Source: Amblyornis subalaris
Taxonomy: Eukaryota > Chordata > Aves > Passeriformes > Ptilonorhynchidae
Length of the DNA stretch: 64,000 nt
Reading direction: 5' to 3'
Assembly: GCA_018881555.1 (NCBI GenBank)
Contig: JACAXG010000071.1
Span: forward strand, 1,022,367 to 1,086,366
Position 1 is the first letter of the stretch. Each line of letters opens with the position of its first letter. Positions 25,033 through 38,533 of this stretch are shown one piece after another. The notes under the pieces are model-generated. The model was not told where the DNA came from, made no database searches, and saw only the letters and a list, made by a program, of their open reading frames with translations. A program made the translations under genes and the position numbers.

Positions 25033-28000
25033 TTTGGTTATAACTTGGGCAAAGTCCTGGGCTTGTGCTGCGGAATTTGTTTTGCCCCAGTTCTACCCAT
25101 CTGNCATAGAGTGGGAGAAGGCCAGGAAGGTTCATTCTTGAGCACCTTCCTTACTCTTTTNCATCGTCCATTTAGACACAAACAGAGAGTTCTTCCCCCA
25201 GTCTGGCATCCAGAGCCTGACTCAATGGGTTTAAGATGACTGAGAAATTTAGAAAGGGCTGTTTCTCAACTCTGCAGTTACACATTTGGCCTGTTCCCAT
25301 ATTGGCACACGATCCATATGGATCCTGTGAGGCCAAGGTAAATGCTGAGCAAGTCTTTCCCAGCCTTTGTGCCAACCCTTGGGAGTCTGGCAGTGCTGGC
25401 AGCAGCCTCCAGTGAGGTACTGTCCATCCAGACATGTTCCAGGGCCAGCACGTGCCAGGTGGTTCCAGCTCCACACTACACACCACTTGTCAAGTGAAGT
25501 TAAGACATAATTGTGCTTCCTTTTAGGACAAATTTATTTTTTAATGCACTGTTGTCTATGTCAGAGACCTTAGGTAGGGTCTGAAGAATACATGACCTGT
25601 GGGTTTGTGTTTGGCCCACAAAAATTATACTNCTTCTACCTATTTACATACTTGTAGAGTCCCATGTGACATCTGGGTGGTAATTTAATTTTTTTTTACC
25701 TCAAGGCAGCTTCATTTACTATGTTAAAGGAAAAGTTCCTCAGGTTTTGGGAGTTGTGGTTGTGTGTCTCTAATGACTTTCTCAGCCATGCTGTGCACTT
25801 TGGCAGGGATTGTGTTACTTCCACTTCACGAGAGCAGAAAGTCACCTTGTAGGAGCAGCCGCTGGGCACTGACCTGGCTGGTGATGTTAATATTAATATT
25901 TAGTTATCTTAAACCATACTCTCACTGCATGCAGAACTCTCTTGTAAAGCCACTCCCACTGGGGATCAACAATACAAACAATATTCAGAACATTCTCAGG
26001 TGTATGGAGAAGTTCCTGAACATGGATGTCCTTCAGATCGGCAGCGAGAGACCTGGATTCTAGTTATGTTTGTTTCCTTTGAGTCCAAACTATTTCAAGA
26101 TTTTTTCGGAAAAGCATCAGAAATCCTGAGGAAAGCTGGCTTCTTTTATAAGGAGCTGAAAAAAATCCCGTTTTAAAAGACAGGAGTCTAAAATGCTTTC
26201 TTTTCATCGTGTATCTCTGCNGTCTTTCAGCCACGCTTTGTGCCATCCTTAAAAACAGGTCTGTGCCAGGCCTGGAATTGGCTGTGCCCTGAGCAGATGC
26301 ATTAGGTCTGTTTGTCATTCCCACGACCTTTCTCTGTCTATGGCACTCAGGTTTTGCAGCTCCTGGGAGCTTTTCCGTTATCTCCGATCCCTGAGCCGGC
26401 GGTGGCCGCGCTTCCAGTGGGGCTGAACCATTTCTACTTTTCCCATCTCTGCATCCTGCCATTGGGAAACAGACCACCTAGGAGGAACAGATGCAAGTTC
26501 TAAGTGATGAGAAGGTGTTAATTGATTTTATTTCTGCTTGAGCTTTCTCCTCCCTCTTTTCTCCACCAGGTTGTCTGTACATTTTGCTGAGATACCGAGA
26601 GAATATTGTAGCAGGTTTCTGTTCAGATCTCGTGGTCCAAAGTGTTTTATTTCTGTGTTGTGACACTGAGCTGACAAACTCCAAGGTGGCTTGTTGGTCT
26701 CTTTGCAGTGTTAGAAGTGTCCCAATAGAAGGTGAGATGGAAGATTGGTGATTCTTGCATAGTCCTGTCAGCAGATTCCCAGGCTCCTGTGCAGGGAGGA
26801 GGAATCGGAGGGAATCCTCCTCCTCAGCCCGGGAGGAATGGGTCTCNCTGTTGGAGACAGCAGTTCTGTGGAGGATCATGAAGAATAGCTGAAATAAACC
26901 CANACTCTCGGAAAAGAGATTCAGGGTGAGTACAGGATCCTTTCATCACTCCAGACATGATTTTGCAGCAAACCCAGNGTTCAGCTTGTTTTGAAAGCAG
27001 AGATGCTTGTCAGCAATTATTGCTGAGCTAGGGAGAGCACGGTTAAGATAGATAAACTTGTCAGCTGTGTCAACTGTGCTGATGGAAGAGCACGAGGGCC
27101 AGCTGTAAGGCTGAAAAAGACCTTTGTGTTGGAGATGCAGATAGTGAGGTGCTTCTTGCATAATGCTGCAAAATGGTTGAGAGTATCCTTGGTTTTCTAG
27201 GCACTAATTTCACAATTATTACAGAAAATAGCCACGAGTGATGGGCTAAGAGGCTTGTATTATCACCAGGAACCATATTTGCTGTTGGCAACGGTTTTTT
27301 GTAGGCCTGCAGGACTGAATCCTTCAATTTGAGCTCATCTTGCTATCCAGGGGATTAACTGGGCTCCTCCTTCTACACAGTATTGGTTTGCTCATCATCC
27401 GTCTTTCATAGTTATCTCTTTAAAACTGTAACTTGCTGACTTTCTCNAAAAGATGTTCGTAGTTGTGACTGATAGCTACATCAAATGTACTTTTTTTGGG
27501 ACAATCTGATGGTGTAGGATTCTAAGACCTCTAATTTGAGACCAGCAATTGGTGTTGCCTTTTGGGCTGGACTTGGGTTGTCTCCATGGCTGATGGGAAC
27601 CCCTGAAGGGTCTCTTGGAAGGAAGACTGAATGGTCCCGGTGGGGATTTCCTTTAAATGCTACTATTATTTTTATATAAAATGAATAATTAACACGTTTT
27701 GGGGTTGTAGGACCTAACCAAAATCGTCTCTTTGCTCCCGTGCCTGAGAGCCAGCAGAGGGAGTGTGAGTTAACACCGAACATCCCCGGGCAATGCAGGA
27801 TGGAGACANCCAGGGAAAAACCCCGGGCACAAAAGCACTGCACATCATTTTCCTTTCNGGTCCCATTAGGAAGGAGGGCTAAATAATCAGCCTACCAAAC
27901 AGAAAAAGATGGTAGTAGTAACAAAAACCATTTTAATTCCATGCTTCTAAGTGGATATTAGCAACAATAACATTAAACAAAATTAAACCATAAAAAGGTA

Positions 28001-30853
28001 CTCGGGAGTGTCGTATTCCGAGTGAGCAGTAGAACCTGATGAGACTTGAGAAGTGCTCTGTCCATTACAGATGCTCCCAGGAAGGAGGTGAAAATCTGTG
28101 TGTTGCCCTTGGCGTGTTCAGCCCGTTGTGTTTATTTCTGTATTACTCTTTCTCTCCCCCTCTCAATAACTTCTGGGTTTCAAGCACTGTTTTGCTCAGT
28201 CACAGTGAAAGATGTTTAATGCATCTTCATTAATATACATGAAATGCTGTTCCTCTTTTCTGCTGAGGAGGTAACTGGGGCTTTTCCATCTCAGGTCTGA
28301 GCCATGTGTGTGTGAAAGTGGGAGAGACAAAGAGCAAGGCAAGGAGGAAGTGGGAGAGAGAGTTGATTTGTGTCCATGTGTAGGTAGTTTAAAAATCCCA
28401 ATCTTTTCTGTTCTTGTAGAATAAANGTTATATATCCAGGAAACACTCAAAGCAGAGACTTGTGTCAAGCAGGGTGAGAAGGGNAGCTTTTTTCAAATTG
28501 TTAAATTTTCAGGCTTGTCAGCCAGCTTTTAATCTATTTGGTGTGTGTCATGTTGGAATGTGTGTCATGTTCTGGCTTCTTCATCAGAATTTCCTATCAC
28601 AGAAAATCAAACATCTTCTACAGAATTGAAACTGCATGGNCCTTTTTTCCTCCTCTGTTTGCATGACAGATCACACTGGTATAGAAATCAGGGAGTGAGG
28701 TTCCTGTGTATCAATATATCAGGAATGATAGCAAAGGAATAACAAAAATAATAGGACATACACTTGGCTTATTAATCAATCATGAAAGTAATTACAGCTC
28801 ATCAANCCCTTGGCCTTGTCTAGGCCATTTCTTATGCTAATAAAGGGAAAGATTTTTGCTATCAAGATAAATCCAAGTATTTTCACTTCTCAGAACAGGA
28901 AGATTCACCACCAGGTCACTTTGAAATTACAGTGGTGTGATAAGGATAAACTATCTAATGAAACTAAAACATCTTTTTCCNTTGTGCAGGGTCAGGAACA
29001 TTGACTTCTCCCAGTAAAGGTTGGATTTCTTGCTCCAGTCAGATCCTGTCCTGTGATTTTCTCCCTAAAAACGTGTGCACTATAATCTATATATAAATTC
29101 TAGTCTAAGAAAAGATTTTTACAAAGTAGAGAAAAATGAGCATCAACTCAAAGCGTGAAATATCTGGAGGTTTGATTTATGAAGGCAAATCTAAAGAGTT
29201 CTTTATGTACAACTTGGTAGGGAAATGTAAGAGAGAAATGGTCTGATAATGTAAAATATTTCAGAAAGTTACAAATGCTGTGAGGTTGCAAAACAAAACC
29301 CAGAACATGCAGNACGAAACCCTAAGGAAAAACTCTGGGGAAAAACCATTAAAGCTGATACAAAGGAGTGTAATTTCTTGAGGTAAAAAGAGATGATGAA
29401 ATTTGTTCTTGACTCTGAGTCAGCGCACAGAGGAGCACACTTCTAAGAAATACGATAGAAGTGCAGTCACTGACTAAGACTGAGTATCATTCCTAGAATG
29501 CACTAACTGCTGCTCTGCTCAGGATTAGGGACTAGAGAGTCCCTTCAATCTCAAAGATTTGCTCACTACTCCACTACATGGCAGATAATAATATTTCATA
29601 TTCTTGCAACTCCTTTCAGCAAATTATTTGAAACAGCTTTAATTAACGTGTCGAAGTCCCTTTGTGATCAACAAGTGCTCTGCTCCCTGCACACTGTCTG
29701 GTGATGGGAGAGGAGTGGGAAGTGGAGCTCTAGGGATGGGACTTTCCAAGATCTGGGCATTGCTGAGTCCGTGCTACCTGAAGAGAAGGGGGAAAACACC
29801 TGGGCTGGGTAACCAAACACCTCAGCCTGAGCTNTACATGTGAACTGGCCACCAAGACCTGGCAGCAGGTCCAGGGAATAAGTTTAAAAATTATTCTGAT
29901 CAAAATACGTTGAAGAATTTGACNTTCAATACATGAAGAAAGTGAAATTATTTGGCAACTTGTGCTGAGCTGTGGCAGACATTTGTTCAGCTGCTCTTGA
30001 CAGAGAGGACTTTGTCCCAGATGACACCTCATAAGCATTATGGCTTCTCATTTTATATAGTCCAGGTGAAATCCAGGGTACTGTAGTGAAGAATGCTGCA
30101 TTTTGACACAGAAGCAGAGAATATCAGAATCTGAATCAATGTTTGAAAAGAATCAAAGGCTCTTTTGTGTACTTTGACACCTGATACTCTGCAGCAAAGA
30201 TTTCCACTTCCAATGAATAAAACTGCCCTAGGCTTGTTTCTTACTCCAAATATCTAGGGAGTAAATCTCTCCAATTGTTCCAAACTGCATNGATATACAG
30301 TATCAGGAGGAACGTGCAGGAGAATGGATATAATGTGAAAAATCTACAAGGCTGAAAATAAAAACTAAACAACCCTCTGATCTGCAGCCTAATCCCATGG
30401 TGCAGCTGACCCAGAATTGTAATGCAAATATTGTAGTTCAATCAGGCTATTTTAAGACAGGATAGGAATGAGGCTTCAACTTTCCCCAGAAGGAATGTAC
30501 ATCATTGCCTCTTCTTTAATTTCCTTTTGATTAAAAAAATATTAGACTGTCTGAAGAGTATGTGCTATCTTTTCTGTGTGTTGAGGGAAAGACGAAAATC
30601 AAAAGGAATGAGAAATACAGGTGAACTTGTCAATTCAGGTTCACTGGAAGAAGCTTAGAACTCTTTGTTAGATGCTCTTTATACGCTTTAGTTTGGCTGA
30701 TTAGGACATGCAATTTCTTTGTTTTTTCGTTCTGAAATTCTGAGATCCACCAGTGAGTTTCTAGACAGGGAGAGGAGACTCAAGTTTCTGTGTAGTTCTT
30801 TCTTCCCTCACCAGTTATTTCAGGTTTATTTGTACAGCTTTTAGTTCAGTGAG
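25033..30853. other. Unique non-coding sequence, no gene seen
   Basis: A long unique stretch. A purine-rich, GA-dominated tract lies at about 28313-28363 and a TTAATCAATCATGA-type AT-rich motif patch at about 28770-28800. The open frames (137 codons at 26064-26477 minus; 133 codons at 26478-26879 minus) have no recognisable product. No interspersed repeat was recognised. Confidence 0.5.
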
Positions 30854-30991
30854 ATTCTATTCTATTCTATTCTATTCTATTCTATTCTATTCTATTCTAT
30901 TCTATTCTATTCTATTCCATTCCATTCCATTCCATTCCATTCCATTCCATTCCATTCCATTCCATTCCATTCCATTCCATCTTATTCTATT
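30854..30991 (+). repeat. Compound pentanucleotide array (ATTCT)12(ATTCC)13
   Basis: Twelve perfect ATTCT units (30854-30913) are followed without a break by thirteen perfect ATTCC units (30914-30978), then a degenerate ATCTT, ATTCT, ATT edge. Both blocks are pure and the switch is sharp. ATTCC is the complement of the GGAAT motif known from human satellite II/III, and ATTCT is the motif expanded at the human SCA10 locus. I claim no homology, only the shared motif. It is very likely polymorphic in length. Confidence 0.98.
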
Positions 30992-32415
30992 GTCTGTGAG
31001 CTTTGATACCTAGAGCTGAGCCTGAAGCTGAGCTTTGTTGCCACAGTTCCTGCAGCCGACCCAAATAACCGGTGGCAAACCCTTTATTTTTGAGCTTCGC
31101 TTGGTTTTTTTGCGGTTTGCAAAATATTTGCAAAATGAAAGAAGGCCTTAAAAAAAATTTCCAAGCGGTTTGCTATGTTTTTATTCTTTAACTGATTGTG
31201 CTGGCAGTTTTCCATGTGTTCTTTGTCTGCTTTGGAGCCAAACGGGTTCACTCGTGTGGTTGACATGCGACTTCTGAGCAGCTGCCAGAGCCTTTGAATA
31301 GCTGATGGCTCAACCTATCCAGCCCCGAGAGATTTAGTGGAAACCATTTTTACTGCTTTTCACATTCTCTCAAAAGTGTTTGGGAAATGTCACATGCAGA
31401 AAGCATCCCTTAAATGACTCTCCAGGACATGATGGGGAGANTGGCTTTTCCTGACAGTGTCATGGAGACACCAGAGAACAGGATAATATNTGGACCGAAA
31501 AAAAATACTGGATGATGGCTTTGCTATTAGGAAGAAAATATCAAAGAAGGCTGAGGAAAGAGAATTGCTAACAGACAGAGTGAGCTATAGGCTTTATCAG
31601 GAATATCCTTAGGCAAGGGAATGCTGATTGGGTTGAAGCTCTTGAATTTCTACTCCTGTATTTAGTTTTGCTGTCCCACAGCTGGTTTGCTTTGTGGAGC
31701 TGTGGAATGGCAACAAGGTAAATCTGGGACTGATAAAATGATTTTACAGGAAGATTTGCATCTGGTACTGGGACATCAGACTGCACTGTNTGAATATACA
31801 CAGGCACACAGGTAGAGTGATGCTTGAATGTTCTTTAATCCCTGACTTTAGGGAGCCCTGTGTTCTGTTGAGGTTTCTCCTCTTTAGTATGTACTATTAT
31901 GTAACAGTTTCTGTTACTTTGTGTGTCGATCTGTCACTCCCACACTGCTCTGCTAAAGCCAAAGACAGTTGCTTTGCACATGAAACTTGAAAATGTGAAA
32001 TTTTAAACTCTTCATGNATTTCAGACACTCATCTCTCCTCCTAAAGATGATCATTTGATACAAGCTATAGAAATGTTCCTGGATCTGAAAGCTTTGCAAC
32101 ATTAATTGGAGGGTGGAGGAAATTCTTTATGCAGTTCTGAATGTTGATGAAGGGAATAAACCCTTTGTTTCATGAAGTCTGGGGCTACCTGGTACTGCAG
32201 TGCTCGGCCCCACAGAACTGTTGGGCTGAACATTTTATGTGAATTAAGTGACAAGATCCTGAGTGAGAAGCTGCTGAAAACTCCAAAAAAATGGCCCTAC
32301 AAGTGCAACCTCCACAGAGTGTTTTTAGGTTTTGTAAAGACAATCCCCTCCTTTGGTTTTCATAATTTCTTAAGTTTCTTTTTTTTTTAGCTTCTTCCTC
32401 TCTTTTGCAATGCAT
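30992..32415. other. Unique non-coding sequence, no gene seen
   Basis: No exon or interspersed repeat recognised. A T run lies at about 32379-32390. Confidence 0.5.
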
Positions 32416-32433
32416 TAGTTACTATAGTAACTA
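32416..32433. repeat. Perfect 18-bp palindrome
   Basis: The sequence tagttactatagtaacta is its own reverse complement over all 18 bases. The inner gttac/gtaac half-sites resemble the two arms of an RFX X-box. It is short, so a protein-binding site or chance are both possible. Confidence 0.9.
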
Positions 32434-32729
32434 TGCTGGGAATGGTATAGAAAGAGGCTAGTGCACCCTAGCAGTGAAATATAAAGCCACTTTATATAAT
32501 GGTTTGAAATTTATATCATGGGTTTGGAAATACAGCAGTTTTGTGGTGGTTTCCTTGACCACATATGTGGTATAAGTATATATAGCACTCTGAGGTCACC
32601 ACTGGTGATTACCCTCTGCCGCCAGCATCCAAAGGATGGCAACTGGAATTCTACACCTCAGAGCATTCTGACAGCCACAGCCAAGCTCTTCAGCACCATC
32701 CACTTTCACCTTCTGAGGAAGTTTGGTTG

Positions 32730-32781
32730 TTATGGAAAAGTGTTATGGAAAAGTGTTATGGAAAAGTGTTATGGAAAAGTG
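32730..32781 (+). repeat. 13-bp minisatellite, 4 perfect copies
   Basis: The unit ttatggaaaagtg repeats four times without a mismatch (starts at 32730, 32743, 32756 and 32769). Perfect identity suggests recent slippage or unequal exchange. The unit is not a multiple of three, which argues against coding selection on it. Confidence 0.97.
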
Positions 32782-32893
32782 TACCTGTAGGCACGACTCT
32801 GTGTTCCACTGGATTTAACTTCCAACAGTTCAACTGTGGGTGCTCAGGGGTTGTGTCTGGACCAGTCACTCCTGCAGGGATTGAAGTAGTTCA

Positions 32894-32932
32894 CATGCCT
32901 GTATTCCATGCCTGTATTCCATGCCTGTACTC
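32894..32932 (+). repeat. 13-bp minisatellite, 3 copies
   Basis: The unit catgcctgtattc repeats three times (starts at 32894, 32907 and 32920) with one substitution in the third copy (actc in place of attc). It has the same unit length as the array 113 bases upstream but unrelated sequence. Confidence 0.95.
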
Positions 32933-34689
32933 CATCCCACACAGCCTGGGCTGTGATCCTGTTATCTCTGAAGCTGCCCTGCTCTGAGTCAGTGTTTTCA
33001 CAGGTGAATGCCAAACATTGCAGGAAGCAAAGGCAGAGTAGAAAGTAATTCGTGAAGCCAGTTCTGACCTGTAGCTCCTGCATAGCTCCAGGAGACACTG
33101 AAGTACGAGCTATTTGTTGATAGTGATGTATTACACACCTNGTAACTTTGGCCTCTTCTGATAATAAGAGACTTTTTGCTTTTTTCAGGGAGCATATTTA
33201 AGCACAGCCTGGTGTAAATTCATACTTTAGTAATTGTGTTCTACCTATCCCTGGAGTTCTGAGTGAAAGCATTACCATTCATTACTTCCTGTCCGAAACT
33301 CAGGCCTGCCAGCTCTCATGATTTTATGGAGTCTCAGGATAGTTGTATTTTCAAAAAGTCCCAGCTCCTGAAGCAATGCAAATATGTGAACTCTATTTCA
33401 TTACACAAAGGGCACACTTCTGGTTTTCTCAGCTGGGGAAAAGCCTGAACTNGCAACTCAGTGCGCTGTAAGACTGAAATAAAAAGGTAATTTAAAAGTG
33501 TATTCTTTTTAATAAAGTTTCTTACTTAAGCAAGTATCTTTTCAAGTTTGTGACTGATAAGTTCTGGATCTCTGCACTTGACAATAAGGTGTTGTTTGTT
33601 TATTTTCGCTGCCATGCTCTACTTGGGAGCTTGGATATCCCTCACTGGTAGAACANCCTCTGCATTACCTCATAAAAGAGTGAAGTTTAAACTAGAAACC
33701 TATTTAAAAATGTTTTGAGATCCTTGGATGGAAGCTGTGAAAAACACATCTGTCCTCTTAAATATGCATTAACGTATCAAGAACATCAAAAATTCAGCTC
33801 TTAAAATCTTCCTCACATGACCTGAAAGTGCTGATGTTTCTCTTGACTCGTAAGGCAGATTCCCGAGGAGCTGCCTAATTCCTTATTTAAACTCCATGNA
33901 CCCCTTCCGAGACGGCTCTTAGGAGCAGGGAGGAGCAGGGAACAGTTGTGAGAGGAAAATGGCAGGGAAAGAAAGGAAAAGTCTGTGNGTGCCTGTGCTT
34001 CCAGCACACGACTTTCAGGAAGCATGGCAAGCACCGAGCGGGGAAAAATGGTGANTAAATTATTTCCCAGCTACTGACTTTCCGCAGGTTTTCTTGGATT
34101 TAAACTCCTGGAACTGACCACTGACACAATATTTGGCTGATGGTCTCACCTCATCCACTCCACTCCCCNACACGGGCCACGGCCTGAGTTCCATGATATC
34201 CCGGATCCAAGCTCGTGTTTGTCCCTTGCAGAGCCAGTTGTTTAAAGGACTCCTCACCGTGCAGCAGTAGCATGTTTATTTCCATAACATGAACTGTTGG
34301 ACTCCTGTAACTTGGAGCCTGGAGAAGGGGGAAGGAGCACGAGAGAGACTGAAATGTTTCTGTTCAAACCTCTGGCTCCAGAGCTCGGTAACCTCTCCAA
34401 AGCACTGTCACATCTCAGCCAACTGAGAGAAGGGCTCGGAATCGCGCTCCAGGCGGGCCTAGGAGAAATTTGCATTGTTCACATTGTTGCTGGTATTCTC
34501 TGCTTTCTGAACAACAGCCAACAGGAAATTCCTGGGACAAATCTTTCCACTTTTTTTTTCTTTAATAAAATATTTAGGGGAGGNAAAAAAAAAGGCAAGA
34601 GAGCNAAACCAAGTTGTACAGAACAAAGAAGGCAATATCAACCTCAAATCACAGATNCGTAAAGTTTTGAGCCTCCTTTGTGATTTTAT
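32933..34689. other. Unique non-coding sequence, no gene seen
   Basis: No recognisable exon or interspersed repeat. A T/A-rich patch lies near 34550-34595. Confidence 0.5.
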
Positions 34690-34870
34690 TTTTTCCTCTG
34701 AAGGATTTATGACCTCACGTGCGTTGTTTCTGTGACATCAGATGGTGTTGCCATGGGAACCATTTTATTGTCAAAAACAAAAGAATTTTGAAGAGTTCCT
34801 TCGCAGCACGGGACACAGAGTGCAGAGAATAAAGAAACTATTTTTATCTAGATGATAAATCTGCTTTACT
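34690..34870. promoter_or_regulatory. Motif cluster with RFX X-box and CRE-like sites
   Basis: A textbook X-box, gttgccatgggaac, lies at 34747-34760. Just upstream are a CRE-like tgacatca (34733-34740), a second CRE-like tgacctca (34710-34717) and an E-box, cacgtg (34716-34721). GATA-like sites follow around 34845-34858. X-box plus CRE combinations are known from RFX/CREB-controlled vertebrate promoters and enhancers, and RFX sites are frequent in cilia-gene control. No TATA box, CpG island or first exon is visible here, so a distal element is more likely than a promoter. The function is inferred only from motifs. Confidence 0.4.
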
Positions 34871-37800
34871 AGGCCCATGATTTTTCAGCTCTGTCCTGCT
34901 AGAAGCAAAAATAAATCTGGCAAAAACAACAGCTCCTGCACCTGTTAATCAGGGACTGGATTTGTCCCTACATGCAAAATCTTGGGAATTTCCTTTCTTG
35001 TCTCCCCCTCCAAAAGACTGATAGCTTCCAAATGCTTTAGCATATGAGGGGAAACAACAATCTGCTCATACGAGCTTTACAGGAGCAAAAGCCTGAGAAG
35101 TAACAGGAAGTTTGTGTTGCTGTGGGCTTGGTTGTTTTTAATCGACAATGTANAATCAGGAGCAGAATGAAGTATTGAGGATTCATAGTTTGCTTCCATT
35201 ATGCCTCCAAAATCAAATTTCATGAGGGATGTGGTAGTTCATGTTATTAAAGGCAGAGCTCTCTAGTTTGTACTGAGACCTGCAGGAATGATGGATCCAT
35301 GCTGCTGGACCCACAGGTAAAAAAGAACAAAATGCTGTGACTGGACATGGTTAAAATACAGAATAATGTTCAAACCCTGCTGAGCACAACACCGGATCAA
35401 CCTGCTAAAAACTGACAGTTAACATGGAGCAAATCTGGGAGGTTTAGATCCATAAAAATAGCAAGTGTGTGATGTATGAGCTCACTGATAACATGCACTG
35501 CTAAGGCCTACAGTCCAATCTGAACGTGTATCTACACACAGCCTGGTTTTTCTGAAGGAAAATATCAACACGAGTTCTGAGAGAAAGTTGTTAGAGGAAA
35601 TTTTAAAATTCCTTTCACATATGTATCCTGCTCTGGTTAAGATTCTGCAGCTGCTGAATTTAGTGCCCCGGCACTGTTGCTGTATTCCAAAAGACAAGTG
35701 ATCTCATTGCCATATATTTGCTGGAGTAAAAGGAATATGCACCAGGGGATAGGCAGGTTAAATGCCATATGGTTAACCCCAACGTTCCTGTTTTAAATGA
35801 TTCCCCATGTTTGGGTGGATATCAGCATTTCACAATATTTTGCTGATCTTTCCCTTTGTAACAAGGTAACCTGGGGAGAGAGAGAATGATAGTGACTGTA
35901 ATTACTCCAAATTTATATCTGCTCTCTGTCCAATCCACCTCTACAAANGTATTCCTGTAGACCTAAGCAGCTTAGAAGTGGATCTGAGGGAATATCAAGG
36001 ATGCAGAATCCCAGCATGGGAAGGAGAAGGAAAGTGCTGCTTAAACATTGACACATTGCCAGATGTAGTGCTTTTTAACATTGGTGGAGGCTTGTTCACA
36101 CTTGTCAAATCACACTGTGCTTGCTAATGTTGCATTTTCATCAAATATATTAGCTCACTCTCTATTCCCATTCTCCGGCAATCCTTTTATTTTCATTTCT
36201 CCTTTTTACCTTCGTTCCACTGTTCTTNGTTTTCCCTTTTTGCCCTCATGGTTATTTTCTTTCTTTCTTTCTGCCTGGCTCCCTCTCAGCTGAAAAAAAT
36301 CAGTCTGACCCAATCTCCCTTTTTTTTGAGCACGTAGGTTAAGCAGATGCCTGCCTGGAGGAATTTACAGTCTCAGCCTGATGTACAACACACGAGGAAT
36401 ACATAGGCTGATATTCCAGAGTGGGAGCAGTTAGCTGTTAATCAGCAATTGAAGGATGCATGAAAGAAACACATTTGGGATTTTCTTGGGGGAAAAAAGA
36501 AGGTAAAGCAGTGAATGTCTGCCCTGAAGGAAAGGGATCTTTTTTTGGTGCACCAGTGGGTAGTGTCAGCGAAGAAATGGAGATCAGACCTGAGGAGCAT
36601 TTTGTGTGGAATACCAGGATGCACCAGAAATAACAGGTTACAGCGTTTGGGAGTTTCTTATAGGTGAAAAAGAGGCTCTTAAATTGGTTGTGAAAACAAG
36701 CTGAGGTTTATGAAGGGGTTTAATTAAAATAACATAGAGTAGCAGAACATTCCCTCTTCCCTCTCGTTTCAAATGTACACAAAGGATTCTCATTCCTTTG
36801 CCCCCTCAGCCCTTTTCCCCATTTCCCTGTCACGTGGAAGGATAAAAAGGGAGCATTGAACTCGGAGTGTCTGATTGGGTTGGACAGGAGAAATACTGAG
36901 AAGCTCTTTGCTGGGGGCAGGTCTGGAGGCAGGGAAGGAGGGCGAGTGGAAGGCAGTTGTCCTGAAAGGCTCTTATCTGGGGTCTTATCTCATTCCATCC
37001 GAGCGGGGGATGGCTGACAAGGGCAGACACTGAGGCAAGGCCAGTGTTAAAGCAGAGTGTGTCCCTTCAGTGCTTCGAGAGCTGCTGCTGGAGGGACAAT
37101 GTGCAGCACTACAGAATCCTCAAGGATCACTAAGGCAGCCTGAGCTACACAGGATTTGCTGTCCAGCTGCTCTTAGGGGCAGGTGTCGTATTGTAGATAA
37201 ATAATTTTTAATTTNAGTATGTAAGCCTTTGTCTTCTTGTGGTGAAAAATGCTGATGCTGAATCTTCACACAGACAACCTTTTAGAAGCTCAAAAGGAGG
37301 TTTTGCCAAGGAAAGGTTCCAGCTTGTGCTCCCTCAGTAGTGTCTTGCGCAAAACAAATCTGCACATTTGTGCAAAAGCTACTAAAATGGCCACTGCTGC
37401 GTTGGAAGCCCATGGAAATTTCTGATCAGTTATGCTGTGGAAGCAGAAAAAACTCCTTGATCCACCAGGATTAACGGAGGAAGAACAGCAGATCTGCTCT
37501 ACCTCCCTATCTTGTCATCTTTCCAATGGGTAATCCCAGTTTTTGTGCCAGTTTAGGGTGTGGCATCCACGCTTGGTGTGATGGAGATTCCTAAATCTGA
37601 TGGTTGTCATCCACAGCCCAGACTGTAACGTTTTGGAGTCCTCATATCCTCTGCATAGCAAGGGAACATATCCAAGCATTTTTTAAAATAGTCCCTCTTC
37701 TTTCCGTTGTTCAGGGAAGGGACGTGGAGTGTTCAGACGTCGGCTTACCACAAACCACCCATCTTTCCATTGTGTGTAATCTGAGGCTTTCCTGTGTTTG

Positions 37801-38533
37801 GGGAAAGATTTGCAGGGGACTTAAGGAAATTAAGGACAGTAACATGTGAGAAGGTACAGAGCTGCTGGGATTCCCTGTAATGGCTGTGGCTATGATAATG
37901 AACCCTTATCAAAACACCACTTGCCTGAGCCCCTGCCTCTGTGATTACTTTTCAGCTGAGAGGAGCTTTACCTGAATTAGTGTTTTGATTTGGAGCAAGA
38001 GAGCAGTTTTGAAGTGAGTCCCCTAATCAGTTCTGCTTTCCATTCATTGGAGTGGGGTTAGAATGCATTAACTCTGTCTCTTTTGGAGGCACTTAAACAC
38101 CAAATGTGCTTTAGGAGTAGCACAACCTCCAGTTGGGATGCAAAGATCCAAACCAAGGATTGGTTTCGTGGATACTCCTGAACCGCACATACAGCAGGGC
38201 TGCTCTGTCCATGGAGCCAGGCTGAAACTTGTCCAAAGCGGAATTCCAGGGCTGCATTTAGTGTTCACTTTGATCCACTGAGGTGCTGGTATTGCACAAA
38301 ATTACTGGCAGGATTCAGCCAGAAGTGGCTGCAGTTTAAATGTCAGAATTAACTGTAAAGATGAGGAACAGGAGAAACAAGAATTACTCCCATCAGTTCA
38401 TCCCAATATTTCCCACTGTGAGCAGCCCTGTACCTCCCCTCAGCTTCGTATCAATGTTGGATACAACAACTTGTGGTCACCTTTCCATAGCCCATCCCTA
38501 CTCTGAGGTCAACCCCCTCTTTCCTCCACACAG
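34871..38533. other. Unique non-coding sequence, no gene seen
   Basis: It includes a pyrimidine-rich tract at about 36168-36290. No recognisable exon or interspersed repeat; all frames are under 85 codons. Confidence 0.5.
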
